From an uncultured Porphyromonadaceae bacterium (GTDB taxonomy: Bacteria; Bacteroidota; Bacteroidia; Bacteroidales; Muribaculaceae): a DNA stretch of 64,000 bases. A program made the position numbers and the translations under genes. The notes under the pieces were generated by a model. The model had not been told where the DNA came from. It ran no database searches and saw only the letters and a program-made list of their open reading frames with translations. Below are positions 52,492 through 61,958 of this stretch, one piece after another; the stretch's first letter is position 1, and each line of letters begins with the position of its first letter. The stretch covers positions 1-64,000 of the forward strand of contig UQER01000019.1 of NCBI GenBank assembly GCA_900540205.1, in the 5' to 3' direction.

Positions 52492-54027
52492 ATGTTCAAG
52501 AACCATCCCAAGGGACTGATCCCCGCCGCTCTCAGCAACATGGGCGAACGCTTCGGCTACTACATCATGAACGCCGTGCTCGTTCTGTTCCTCTGCTCGA
52601 AATTCGGCCTCAGCGACGAAACCAGCGGTATCATCTACTCCTGCTTCTACGCCGGAATCTACATTCTGAGCCTCGTGGGCGGATACATCGCCGACAAGAC
52701 CCAAAACTACAAGGGCACCATCATCAAAGGCCTGGTGATAATGTCGCTCGGCTACGGCATCCTGGCAGTGCCCATCCTCTCAACATCCGACAACATCTCC
52801 TGGCTCCTTCCTCTGACATGCTTCGCGCTGTTCCTCATCGCCTTCGGCAACGGCCTATTCAAAGGCAACCTGCAGGCCATCGTGGGTCAGCTCTACGACA
52901 ATCCCCGCTACTCGGCCCAGCGCGACTCCGGCTTCCAGATTTTCTATGTGTTCATCAACGTGGGCGGCCTCATCGCACCCTTCGTGGCCCCGATGCTCCG
53001 TTCCTGGTGGCTCGGCGTGCATAACCTCTCCTACAACGCCAACCTCCCCGCCCTCGCCCATGAATACCTCTCCATCGGCGACAACATGAACATGGAGAAC
53101 GCCAACAACCTCTATGCACTCATCACACAGGTGGGCGGCGACACATCGGCCGACATCAGCGCATTCTGCACACAGTATCTCGATGTGTTCAACACCGGTA
53201 TCCACTACTCGTTCATCGCCTCCATCGCAGCCATGCTCATCTCGCTGGCCATCTTTATCATCTTCAAGAACGGTCTGCCCAACCCGCCCAAAAAGGAAGC
53301 CGTGGAAGTGCAGAACTACACCCCCGAAGAGAAGCAGGCCATGGCCAAGGAGATCAAGCAGCGCATGTATGCCCTTTTCGCAGTGCTCGGCATAGCCATC
53401 TTCTTCTGGTTCTCATTCCACCAGAACGGCACATCGCTGTCGCTCTTTGCCCGCGACTTCGTCAAGACCGATGCAGTGGCACCCGAAATCTGGCAGGCAG
53501 TCAACCCATTCTTCGTCATCGTGCTCACCCCGGTGATCATGTGGATTTTCGGCAGTCTCGCCGCCCGCGGCAAAGAGATCTCAACCCCGCGCAAAATCGG
53601 CATCGGCATGGGTATCGCCGCACTGGCCTACCTCTTCCTTATGGTCTACAGCCTTGTCAAGGGCTATCCCTCGGCCGAGGCATTCAAGGCAATGAACACC
53701 GATGTGGCAGAAGCCCTCAAGAGCGGATGGTGGATCATGTTCGTGATCTACTTCTTCCTCACCGTGGCCGAACTGTTCATCTCTCCCCTCGGACTGTCGT
53801 TCGTATCGAAAGTGGCGCCCAAACATATGCAGGGTCTTTGCCAGGGACTGTGGCTCGGTGCCACCGCCGTAGGCAACCTCCTGCTCTGGATCGGCCCGCT
53901 CATGTACAACAAATGGCCCATCTGGGAAGCATGGGGAGTGTTCCTCATCGTCTGCCTCATCTCCATGAGCGTGATGTTCGGCATGGTGAAATGGCTTGAA
54001 CGCGTCACCTCCACCCAGAACAACTGA
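52492..54027 (+). CDS. POT/PTR-family proton-coupled peptide transporter
   Basis: The protein has 511 residues and about 12-14 membrane helices. It begins with the POT signature (FKNHPKGLIPAALSNMGERF, GYYIMNAVLVLFL), followed by FGNGLFKGNLQAIVGQLYD and the central YPSAEAFKA loop region. PTR2 proteins import di- and tripeptides with protons through the inner membrane. The ATG at 52492 is preceded by a 97-bp gap without a clear promoter. A terminator follows at 54103. Confidence 0.9.
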   Translation: MFKNHPKGLIPAALSNMGERFGYYIMNAVLVLFLCSKFGLSDETSGIIYSCFYAGIYILSLVGGYIADKTQNYKGTIIKGLVIMSLGYGILAVPILSTSDNISWLLPLTCFALFLIAFGNGLFKGNLQAIVGQLYDNPRYSAQRDSGFQIFYVFINVGGLIAPFVAPMLRSWWLGVHNLSYNANLPALAHEYLSIGDNMNMENANNLYALITQVGGDTSADISAFCTQYLDVFNTGIHYSFIASIAAMLISLAIFIIFKNGLPNPPKKEAVEVQNYTPEEKQAMAKEIKQRMYALFAVLGIAIFFWFSFHQNGTSLSLFARDFVKTDAVAPEIWQAVNPFFVIVLTPVIMWIFGSLAARGKEISTPRKIGIGMGIAALAYLFLMVYSLVKGYPSAEAFKAMNTDVAEALKSGWWIMFVIYFFLTVAELFISPLGLSFVSKVAPKHMQGLCQGLWLGATAVGNLLLWIGPLMYNKWPIWEAWGVFLIVCLISMSVMFGMVKWLERVTSTQNN

Positions 54028-54102
54028 CAGTAAACCTCACAGCCACCACAGCATCTCCCGTGAGATGCCGAGGCTAAAATCTAAAATCAAACTAATCTAA
54101 AA

Positions 54103-54138
54103 AATCGGCATCCGCTATTGCGGACGCCGATTTTTTTC
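54103..54138 (+). terminator. Rho-independent terminator after the POT gene
   Basis: Stem AATCGGCATCCGC (54103-54115) with 54120-54132, one mismatch, loop TATT, followed by a T run to 54137. Confidence 0.85.
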
Positions 54139-54191
54139 TCTAAATTTGCAACGCTTTAGGTCACGCCCCGTCGCGACTTGGGCACACAGGA

Positions 54192-54264
54192 TTGTCTTAT
54201 GGTGTAATGGTAGCACTGCAGTTTTTGGTTCTGCCTGTCTTGGTTCGAATCCAGGTAAGACAAC
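54192..54264 (+). tRNA. tRNA-Gln (anticodon TTG)
   Basis: The acceptor arms TTGTCTT (54192-54198) and AAGACAA (54257-54263) pair fully. The D arm is GGTGTAATGGTAGCACT. The anticodon loop is TTTTGGT with anticodon TTG. The T arm has the usual GGTTCGAATCC. CCA is not encoded. The pattern is close to typical Bacteroidota tRNA-Gln. A terminator follows at once. Confidence 0.93.
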
Positions 54265-54274
54265 TCAAAACCGA

Positions 54275-54315
54275 CGGCAGCCCCCGGAACTCCCGGAGGC
54301 TGCCGCTATTTTTAT
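54275..54315. terminator. Terminator for tRNA-Gln and the convergent GH36 gene
   Basis: A 13-bp stem CGGCAGCCCCCGG with CCGGAGGCTGCCG (one mismatch) is followed by CTATTTTTATC. It serves the tRNA and probably also the convergent alpha-galactosidase transcript. Confidence 0.75.
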
Positions 54316-54332
54316 CATTGTCCTTATGTCAA

Positions 54333-56552
54333 TCACTCTGCCACCAGCTCGTAGACGCGGCTGGCGTACTCGCCGTCGAGGGGGAGTTCGAAGCCGGTGT
54401 TCATCAGCATTGCGCCGGTAGCCTTCTTGCCGTCGAGGTGAGAAGGAGTCTCACCTGCGGGTACATTCAGCTCGCGGAAACGGTAGGTACGGTCCTTGTC
54501 AAGCCCCTTCATGGTGAACCGGGGGATGGCCTGGTCCCGGAAGTGCTCAAGCTTGTAGGCAAAGAACACACCCCGGTCCTTTTCAGGCGATACATACATG
54601 AGCGAGGCCACGCCTTTGCGGTCGTAGGGCGAGATGAGACGGTAAAGGTCGCCCAGCTGCACTGTGGGGCGTATCACCTTGTAGTCGGCTATGGCCTTTT
54701 TGGCGAAAGCCTTCTCCGCCTCCGTCATGTCCGACGGGAGCATCTCCATTCCCAGGCGTCCGGTCATGGCCACGTCAAACCTGAATTTCAAGGGTGTGGA
54801 CCTTCCGGTCTGATGGTTCGGCGATGCACTGACATGCTGCGCCATGACCATCGACGGATAGAACATCGATGTGCCCCACTGCATGTAGATGCGCTGAAGG
54901 GCATCGGTATTGTCGCTTACCCATATTTCATCGAAGTAGGGCATCACCCCGTAGTCCACACGGCCGCCACCGCCGCCGCAGGCCTGCAGAACCACATCGG
55001 GATATTTCTCCCTTATCCGCTGCAGCGTCTTTTCCAGCCCCCGGTGATATGCCATGTTTATCTCCAGCTGCTTGTCGGCAGGGAGGTATGTCGACCCGTA
55101 GTTCATTGCCTCCACATTGGCATCCCATTTTATGTAGGCTATTTCAGGATACTTGGTAAGGAGGTCATCCACCACGCCGAACACAAAATCCTGCACCGCC
55201 GGATTTGACATGTCGAGCAGCACCTGCGTGCCTCCGCGCCCCTTACGCAATTCGCGGTTTTTCACCTGCATAACCCAGTCGGGATGCTTGTCATAAAGCT
55301 CGCTTATGGTGTTGGCGCTCTCGGGCTCGATCCATATGCCGAATTTCAGTCCGTTCTCCCTGGCGGCTTTTATCAGGGCTTCCACACCGTTGGGAAGTTT
55401 CTGTCGGTCCACAACCCAGTCGCCGAGCGACGAGTTGTCGTAGGTGCGGGGATATTTGTCGCCGAACCATCCGTCGTCCATCACAAACAGCTCGCCGCCG
55501 AGTTCGGCGAAATCGCGCATCATCTCCTTCATCTTCTCCTCATTTACATTGAGATACACGCCCTCCCAGCTGTTGAGGAGTATGTCACGCGGCTTGTCGC
55601 CGCCGTGCACCGCGCCATGGCGCGCCCAACGGTGGAAATTACGGCTCACGCCGCTCATCCCCTCGGGGCTGAAGGTAATGGCCAGCTTTGGCGATTCAAT
55701 CGACTTGCCGGGCGCGAGACTGTACTGCGCCATTTCCGCGCTCATTCCGGCCATCAGATTGTGGCAGAACTGGTTGTCGGTGTCTATGCGTATTTCATAA
55801 TTGCCGCTCCAGCACAAGGCGGCTCCGATGGTGGCGCCATGATTTTCACGAGGCTCTCCATCGAGCGAGAGCATCACCTCGGCGCGGTCATAGTGGCCGT
55901 TGCGGGCGCCGTCAAGATTCTTGATGGTCTTCACGCCGCGCGTCAGCGGCTCGCTTGTGAGCTGCGCCTCGGCTGTCCACGCACCATGCTGATGCGACAC
56001 CCACACGTCGCCCCTACGCACGGGCAGAAAGCCCGAATCCAGACGCCGCACCGTCAGATCCTTCTTCCCGTTGTTCGTCAGCTGTGCCCACATCTCTATC
56101 ACATCATCCTTCTCCAAGGCGAGATAATTGAGTTTCACGGTGACAGGATAGTGACGGTCCTTCAGGGTGAGTGTGGTCAGAATGCCGCGCGGTGTCTCCG
56201 TACGGTCCACCTTTTCAAGGACAAGATAAGTGGTGGGATTACCGTCGGGGTGCACCAGCTGCAAGGATGTAAGTGTGTTGAATTCGTCGCCGAACGCCGG
56301 ATAGGCCGGGCGGTTCATGCCGGCATGGAGGTCGTGCAACGCATCCGCCTCCCCATTCTTAATGGCTTCGCCATAATATGAGAAACGCGGAGCCTCGCCA
56401 TAATTGCCCGAAAGCACCAGCGAGTTGTTGGCAGTGGAAATCACGATATTCTCATCCCATGCACTCGCATGCAGCGCACAGCACATGGAAACCGCACCGG
56501 CGAGCATGCAGCCCACCGACCGGACAATCTGATTGGTTCTGTATTTTTTCAT
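54333..56552 (-). CDS. Secreted GH36 alpha-galactosidase
   Basis: The protein is 739 residues from ATG 56552 (MKKYRTNQIVRSVGCMLAGA, then a hydrophobic stretch; cleavage near ASA). The family GH36 core is plain: FVMDDGWFGDKYP, GLKFGIWIEPESA, nucleophile Asp477 in YIKWDANVE and acid/base Asp547 in VSDNTDALQR. It releases terminal alpha-galactose from oligosaccharides such as raffinose, outside the cytoplasm. It is 42 bp downstream of the AraC-type regulator gene on the same strand. Confidence 0.92.
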   Translation of the reverse strand: MKKYRTNQIVRSVGCMLAGAVSMCCALHASAWDENIVISTANNSLVLSGNYGEAPRFSYYGEAIKNGEADALHDLHAGMNRPAYPAFGDEFNTLTSLQLVHPDGNPTTYLVLEKVDRTETPRGILTTLTLKDRHYPVTVKLNYLALEKDDVIEMWAQLTNNGKKDLTVRRLDSGFLPVRRGDVWVSHQHGAWTAEAQLTSEPLTRGVKTIKNLDGARNGHYDRAEVMLSLDGEPRENHGATIGAALCWSGNYEIRIDTDNQFCHNLMAGMSAEMAQYSLAPGKSIESPKLAITFSPEGMSGVSRNFHRWARHGAVHGGDKPRDILLNSWEGVYLNVNEEKMKEMMRDFAELGGELFVMDDGWFGDKYPRTYDNSSLGDWVVDRQKLPNGVEALIKAARENGLKFGIWIEPESANTISELYDKHPDWVMQVKNRELRKGRGGTQVLLDMSNPAVQDFVFGVVDDLLTKYPEIAYIKWDANVEAMNYGSTYLPADKQLEINMAYHRGLEKTLQRIREKYPDVVLQACGGGGGRVDYGVMPYFDEIWVSDNTDALQRIYMQWGTSMFYPSMVMAQHVSASPNHQTGRSTPLKFRFDVAMTGRLGMEMLPSDMTEAEKAFAKKAIADYKVIRPTVQLGDLYRLISPYDRKGVASLMYVSPEKDRGVFFAYKLEHFRDQAIPRFTMKGLDKDRTYRFRELNVPAGETPSHLDGKKATGAMLMNTGFELPLDGEYASRVYELVAE

Positions 56553-56594
56553 TATTTTTTGGTTATTATGTACAATCACGTTCAGACAACAGCG

Positions 56595-57482
56595 TCAGGC
56601 CTTGGGGTGCGAGCGGTAGGCTTTGGGGCTGACGCCCATGAGTTTGGAGAAGAGACGGGAAAAATAATAAGGATCGTCGATGCCCAGTTTAAAACTGATC
56701 TGATTGAGTTTCATGTCGGTGCTGTCAAGCATCTCGCAGGCACGGCGTATTTTCAGGATGTTGAAGTAGTTGAGCGGACTGTGACCCGTGCGCTGCCTGA
56801 ACACCGCCGACAGATGCGAAGATGAGAATCCCACATAATCGGCCACCTCGGCAAGCGTGAGATGCCGCTCTATGTTCTCATTGAAGAAATGGATTGCAGC
56901 CTCGATTATCCCGCCGTCGGGAGTACGGCGCCCACCTGCGGCAGTGCGGTACTGCTGCAGATAGCGCAGCGATGCCAGATAATGCTGGAACGATGCCATG
57001 GCATAGCGTATGCTCTCAACTGTGAACGACGCAGCCAGCGAGCCGTAAATCTCCTCGAACATGGCTATTCGGGTACTGATGCGCGAATCGGCCGACGGAG
57101 CCACATCCTGGGGGTCGATACACCCGGCGGCATAATGTGGTGCCAGAGGCCCACGGAAATGAATCCAGTAGATAGTCCACGGATTCCCGCTGTCGGCGCC
57201 ATATACATGCGGCACACCTGCCGGAAGGATAAAATACTGATTTGCATTCACCTCCCTGCGTTTACCTTCCACCTCATACCAACCCTTGCCGTCGATACAA
57301 TAAATGAAAACATACTGCTCGATCGGCTCGGTGCGGCACCGGTAATGGTGCTCGGCATGGGGATAATAACCTATGTCAGTGATATACAGCAACGACGCCA
57401 GCGGATCCGCCTCCACTGTGCCCAGAATTGCCTTAGGCAGAATTATCGACCGCTCGCCGCTGAATCCCTCCTTTATTTTCAT
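56595..57482 (-). CDS. AraC-family regulator of the galactoside locus
   Basis: The protein has 295 residues. Residues about 30-120 are an arabinose-binding-like cupin domain (IEQYVFIYCIDGKGWYEVEG; NQYFILPAGVPHVYGADSG). The C-terminal 100 residues carry the double HTH (HLTLAEVADYVGFSSSHLSA; ISFKLGIDDPYYFSRLFSKL; MGVSPKAYRSHP). It probably senses a sugar and controls its own operon with GH36 and the divergent MFS-GH2-DUF5107 operon. A -7 box (TAGCTTTG) lies at 57509-57502. Confidence 0.9.
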   Translation of the reverse strand: MKIKEGFSGERSIILPKAILGTVEADPLASLLYITDIGYYPHAEHHYRCRTEPIEQYVFIYCIDGKGWYEVEGKRREVNANQYFILPAGVPHVYGADSGNPWTIYWIHFRGPLAPHYAAGCIDPQDVAPSADSRISTRIAMFEEIYGSLAASFTVESIRYAMASFQHYLASLRYLQQYRTAAGGRRTPDGGIIEAAIHFFNENIERHLTLAEVADYVGFSSSHLSAVFRQRTGHSPLNYFNILKIRRACEMLDSTDMKLNQISFKLGIDDPYYFSRLFSKLMGVSPKAYRSHPKA

Positions 57483-57591
57483 GGTTCTGATGTTAGATAC
57501 ACAAAGCTACATATTTTTTCTTGAAAAGAATATAATAAAATAGTCCATCTTTTTGCGTAAAATAATCATTTTCACACCGCAAATGAGGCAG

Positions 57592-57599
57592 TAACTTTG
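57592..57599 (+). promoter_or_regulatory. -7 box of the MFS-GH2-DUF5107 operon
   Basis: TAACTTTG matches the -7 consensus, 88 bp before the ATG at 57687. The divergent AraC gene box lies 83 bp away at 57502-57509, so one regulatory region can serve both arms. No good -33 box. Confidence 0.5.
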
Positions 57600-57686
57600 C
57601 AGCACCTTCAATAAGGACTGTTTTCAGTCAGTTGATGAAGCATATCTGTTAATTTCGTTGACTTACCAAACCACACAATTTTTGCC

Positions 57687-59108
57687 ATGGAAAAATTCAA
57701 TAAGCAATTTATCTATTTCATCTGCATCGTCTCGGCCATGGGCGGCCTGCTTTTCGGTTACGACTGGGTAGTGATCGGTGGCGCCAAGCCGTTCTACGAA
57801 GTGTTCTTCGGCATTGCAGGTTCACCTGAAAAACAGGGTCTCGCCATGAGTATAGCTCTCGCGGGATGCCTTGTAGGAGCCATGGTGTCAGGCTCGCTTG
57901 CCGACCGCCTCGGACGCAAACCGCTCCTCATCCTGTCGGCCTTCATTTTTCTGGCCACAGCCTACGCTACAGGTGCTTTCAACAGTTTCAACGCATTTCT
58001 CGCTGCCCGATTCGTAGGCGGCATCGCCATCGGCATCGCCTCGGGCCTGTCGCCCATGTACATAGCCGAAGTGGCTCCCAGCCACATCCGCGGCAAACTC
58101 GTATCGCTCAACCAGCTCACCATCGTGCTCGGTATCCTCGGCGCACAGATTGTGAATTTCCTTATAGCCGAACCGATGCCGGCCGGCACCACCGTTCCGG
58201 CACCCGAATCATGGAACGTGCTCATGGGATGGCGCTGGATGTTCTGGAGCGCAGCCTTCCCTGCCGCAGCCTTCCTGCTGCTCGCCCTGTTCATTCCTGA
58301 AAGTCCCCGCTGGCTCGCAATGCGCGGCCGTGAGCAGGAAGCCATGAAAACCCTCGAGAACATCGGTGGACATAAATATGCCGTTGCCGAACTTCAGGCC
58401 GTGGAAGCCGGACGCAAAGCTGCCGGACGCGAAAAGCAGGGCGGTCTGGGCATGCTTCTGAGCAAGCCGTTCCGTCCGGTACTCATCATCGGCGTAATCA
58501 TTGCGGTGTTCCAGCAGTGGTGCGGCACGAACGTGATTTTCAACTATGCGCAGGAAATATTCTCCGATGCCGGATACGACCTTGGCGAAATGCTATTCAA
58601 CATTGTGCTCACCGGTATCACCAACGTGATTTTCACATTCGTGGCCATCTATACCGTCGACCGTCTCGGCCGCAAGAAACTCATGCTGCTCGGCGCCGGT
58701 GGTCTGGCCGTGATCTACGCCATCCTCGGCGGATGCTACTGGATGCACATCACCGGTTTCTTCATGATTATCCTCGTTGTGGCAGCCATAGCATGCTACG
58801 CCATGACCCTCGGCCCCGTCACCTGGGTTCTCATCGCCGAAATCTTCCCCAACCGCGTGCGTGCCATCGCCGTGGCCACCTGCACATTCGCCCTGTGGGT
58901 AGGCTCATTCACACTCACCTACTCGTTCCCGCTGCTCAACGCATCGCTCGGCAGCTACGGCACATTCTGGATCTACGCAGCCATCTGCGCCCTCGGATTC
59001 GGATTCTTTGCGGCTCGTCTCCCCGAAACCAAAGGGAAGAGCCTTGAGGAACTGGAAAAAGAGCTTGTGCGCACTGAAGAGGAAAAAATCACTTCAACAG
59101 ATTTCTAA
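57687..59108 (+). CDS. Sugar porter-family MFS permease
   Basis: The protein has 473 residues and 12 predicted helices. Sugar porter marks: GGLLFGYDWVVIGGAKPFY, ADRLGRKPLLILSA, PESPRWLAMRGREQE, DRLGRKKLMLLGA and PETKGKSLEELEKE. It is close to the xylose/galactose proton symporter group and should import a monosaccharide through the inner membrane. With GH36 and GH2 nearby, galactose is a likely substrate, but this is inferred. First gene of a plus-strand operon with 52 bp to the next. Confidence 0.9.
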   Translation: MEKFNKQFIYFICIVSAMGGLLFGYDWVVIGGAKPFYEVFFGIAGSPEKQGLAMSIALAGCLVGAMVSGSLADRLGRKPLLILSAFIFLATAYATGAFNSFNAFLAARFVGGIAIGIASGLSPMYIAEVAPSHIRGKLVSLNQLTIVLGILGAQIVNFLIAEPMPAGTTVPAPESWNVLMGWRWMFWSAAFPAAAFLLLALFIPESPRWLAMRGREQEAMKTLENIGGHKYAVAELQAVEAGRKAAGREKQGGLGMLLSKPFRPVLIIGVIIAVFQQWCGTNVIFNYAQEIFSDAGYDLGEMLFNIVLTGITNVIFTFVAIYTVDRLGRKKLMLLGAGGLAVIYAILGGCYWMHITGFFMIILVVAAIACYAMTLGPVTWVLIAEIFPNRVRAIAVATCTFALWVGSFTLTYSFPLLNASLGSYGTFWIYAAICALGFGFFAARLPETKGKSLEELEKELVRTEEEKITSTDF

Positions 59109-59160
59109 TTTCCACAGACCTACGCAGACCAAGCGCAACCTCACTCCTAATCCGCAAAGC

Positions 59161-61911
59161 ATGAATTTCAAAGCATTCAGAATATTTTCACTCTCCGCAC
59201 TGCTTGCATGTGCCGCAAGCCTCGCCGCACAGACCATTCAGCTCAATGGCGAATGGACTGCCACACTCCCCGGCGAAAAGCCTCAGGCCATGCAGCTGCC
59301 AGGCACACTCGACATGGCAGGCATCGGCCAGCCCGACACGCTGCAGCCCGCCATGACCAAGCCACAGCTTCTGCGGCTCACGCGCAAGCACAGCTACATC
59401 GGTCCGTGCACCTATGCCCGCACCATCGACATCACCCCCAACATGGCCGGCAAACCGCTGCGTCTAACCATGGAACGGGTGCTGTGGAAAAGCTCCCTCA
59501 AGGTTGACGACAAACCTGTGGGAACCGCCAACGAAAGCCTCACCACACCGCATCATTTCAACATCTCGCCGCTTTCGGCCGGTCCGCACACATTTGAAAT
59601 CACGGTTGACAACAGCCGTCAGCACGACATCTCCGTCGACAATCTCTGCCATTCCTACACCAACGACACACAGACCATGTGGAACGGTGTGCTTGGCGAT
59701 TTCACACTGACTGTTGTGCCTGCTGTGGAGCTTGAAGCCGTGCGCATCACTCCCGACATAGCCACCGGCAACGTCACTGCCGACATAACCGTGGCAAACG
59801 CCACCTCCGGCACAGCCAAACGCAAAATTGCGGTTGAAATTATCGAGAAAAACACCGGACGCAAAGTAGCGGCCGCCAAAGCCTCCTACAAAGCGCCCGC
59901 AGGCACCTCCACATTCTCCACAACTCTCCATCTCGACAATCCCTCGCTCTGGAGCGAATTCTCCCCCGCACTCTACGAACTGAAAGCCTCCACCACCGAA
60001 TCTTCCGTTGAATCGACCTTCGGCATGCGCCGGGTGGAATCGGACGGCAAGCACCTCCGCGTAAACGGCAACAGAATTTTCCTGCGCGGCACCCTCGAGT
60101 GCTGCATATTCCCGCTCACAGGCGTGCCGCCGACAGATAAAGCGGGATGGTGCAAAGTGATGGAAACCGCGCGTCAATGGGGCTTCAACCACCTGCGTTT
60201 CCACTCATGGTGCCCACCTGAAGCCGCATTCGCCGTGGCCGACAGCCTCGGGCTCTACCTCCAGGTGGAACTCCCCGTATGGTCGCTCCACATCGGCGAC
60301 GACCCTGCCACCATCAGCTTCCTCACAGACGAGTTCATGAACATGTCGCGAAGCTACGGCAACCACCCGTCGTGGATCATGTCGACCTGCGGCAACGAAC
60401 TTCAGCACGATTTCACTCCGCTCAACAATCTGGTGGCCCTCATGCGCCGGCATGACCCCCGCCACCTCTATGCCGCATCGTCGTTTACCTTCGAAAAAGG
60501 CCACGGCGGTCACGGCGAACCCAACGACCAGTTCCTCATCACCCAGTGGACCGACGACGGATGGGTGCGCGGACAGGGCGTGTTCGACGAGGAAGCGCCT
60601 GCGTTCAACCGCAATTACGCCTCGGCCATGGGTTGCGTGAAAGTCCCCCTCGTATCGCACGAAATTGGCCAGTATGCCGTTTATCCCAACCTCGGCGAGA
60701 TTGAAAAATATACCGGCGTGCTCGATCCCCTCAACTTCAAGGCCATCCGCAACGACCTGGAGGCTAAAGGGCTCATTGACCGCGCTCCGGCCTATCTCGA
60801 CGCCACGGCCCGATTTGCCTACCGCCTCTACAAGGAGGAGATGGAACGCGCTATGAAAACGCCCGGTTTCTCCGGTGTGCAGCTGCTCGGCATTCAGGAC
60901 TTCCCCGGTCAGGGCACAGCGCTTGTCGGACTTATCGATGCCTTCTGGGATTCCAAAGGCGTGATCAGCGGCGAAGAATTCAGCAGTTTCAACGCCCCCG
61001 TCATCCCGTTGGCCGATTTCCCCAAGGCAATCTATACCTCGCACGAACCGTTCTCGGCCGACATCAAGGTTGCCAACTACGGAGATTCCGACCTTAAAGG
61101 AAAGACACTGGAATGGACCCTGACAGCCACCGACGGCAAAACCGTCTCCGGCACTATCGCCGCACCCACACTCGTTCAGGGCGAAGTGACTCCCGCCGGC
61201 AACCTCACGGCAGCCCTCGAGGCTTTCGCCGCACCGTCAAAACTGACATTGAGCGTGCGCATTCCCGACACCGACATACGCAACAGTTGGGACATCTGGG
61301 TATATCCCGAACTGACCGGAATAGACAAGGGTGAGATAGTGGTAACGTCGCTCGCTGATGAAGCCACCACCGCCCTTTCCCAGGGTAAAAAGGTTCTTTT
61401 CCTCCCCCCGCCTGCCACGGTCAACGGCATCGAAAGCAAATTCCTCCCAGTGTTCTGGAGCCCTGTCCATTTCCCCAAACAGGCCGGAGGTATGGGCGTG
61501 CTTGCGGATGCATCACACCCCGCACTGGCCGGATTCCCCAACGACGGCCACAGCGACTGGCAATGGTGGCGCCCGGTGAAAAACGCCCGCATAATGCTCA
61601 TGGATTCCGTGACCGACTGTTCAACAGGCAAACATATCGACCCTGTTGTAGGCGCCATCGACAACTTCCTGCACAACCGGCGTCTGGGCTATATGTTCGA
61701 AGCAAAATGCGGCAACGGCACACTGCTTGTCAGCTCAATCGACCTTCAGGCCGACTATCCTGAAATCAAGTCGCTCTATCAGGGTGTGCTCCGCTACATG
61801 AACTCGCCTGCTTTCTCTCCTGAAGGAACCATCTCCGAGGAAACCCTCCGCAGCCTTGTCTCTTCTGACACTGCTGCCGCCACCACAACCTCCACATCCA
61901 TTTACGAATAA
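59161..61911 (+). CDS. Secreted GH2-family glycosidase (beta-galactosidase-like)
   Basis: The protein is 916 residues from ATG 59161 (MNFKAFRIFSLSALLACAAS, signal peptide; cleavage near LAAQ). Order: jelly-roll sugar-binding domain (about 25-195), Ig-like domain (about 195-300) and TIM barrel (about 300-600). The acid/base is Glu413 in STCGNELQHD and the nucleophile Glu501 in LVSHEIGQYAVYPN. The C-terminus (about 650-916) is a long extension. GH2 enzymes split beta-galactosides or related glycosides. Substrate cannot be settled from the sequence. It lies 47 bp before the DUF5107 gene. Confidence 0.9.
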   Translation: MNFKAFRIFSLSALLACAASLAAQTIQLNGEWTATLPGEKPQAMQLPGTLDMAGIGQPDTLQPAMTKPQLLRLTRKHSYIGPCTYARTIDITPNMAGKPLRLTMERVLWKSSLKVDDKPVGTANESLTTPHHFNISPLSAGPHTFEITVDNSRQHDISVDNLCHSYTNDTQTMWNGVLGDFTLTVVPAVELEAVRITPDIATGNVTADITVANATSGTAKRKIAVEIIEKNTGRKVAAAKASYKAPAGTSTFSTTLHLDNPSLWSEFSPALYELKASTTESSVESTFGMRRVESDGKHLRVNGNRIFLRGTLECCIFPLTGVPPTDKAGWCKVMETARQWGFNHLRFHSWCPPEAAFAVADSLGLYLQVELPVWSLHIGDDPATISFLTDEFMNMSRSYGNHPSWIMSTCGNELQHDFTPLNNLVALMRRHDPRHLYAASSFTFEKGHGGHGEPNDQFLITQWTDDGWVRGQGVFDEEAPAFNRNYASAMGCVKVPLVSHEIGQYAVYPNLGEIEKYTGVLDPLNFKAIRNDLEAKGLIDRAPAYLDATARFAYRLYKEEMERAMKTPGFSGVQLLGIQDFPGQGTALVGLIDAFWDSKGVISGEEFSSFNAPVIPLADFPKAIYTSHEPFSADIKVANYGDSDLKGKTLEWTLTATDGKTVSGTIAAPTLVQGEVTPAGNLTAALEAFAAPSKLTLSVRIPDTDIRNSWDIWVYPELTGIDKGEIVVTSLADEATTALSQGKKVLFLPPPATVNGIESKFLPVFWSPVHFPKQAGGMGVLADASHPALAGFPNDGHSDWQWWRPVKNARIMLMDSVTDCSTGKHIDPVVGAIDNFLHNRRLGYMFEAKCGNGTLLVSSIDLQADYPEIKSLYQGVLRYMNSPAFSPEGTISEETLRSLVSSDTAAATTTSTSIYE

Positions 61912-61958
61912 TCTCTTCAAAAGTCACCATAACAACAAATAAACCACTCTATATCATC

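Noticed and set aside
54146..54421. Open frames running over the tRNA region.
   Set aside because: They cross tRNA-Gln and its terminator and have no coding support.
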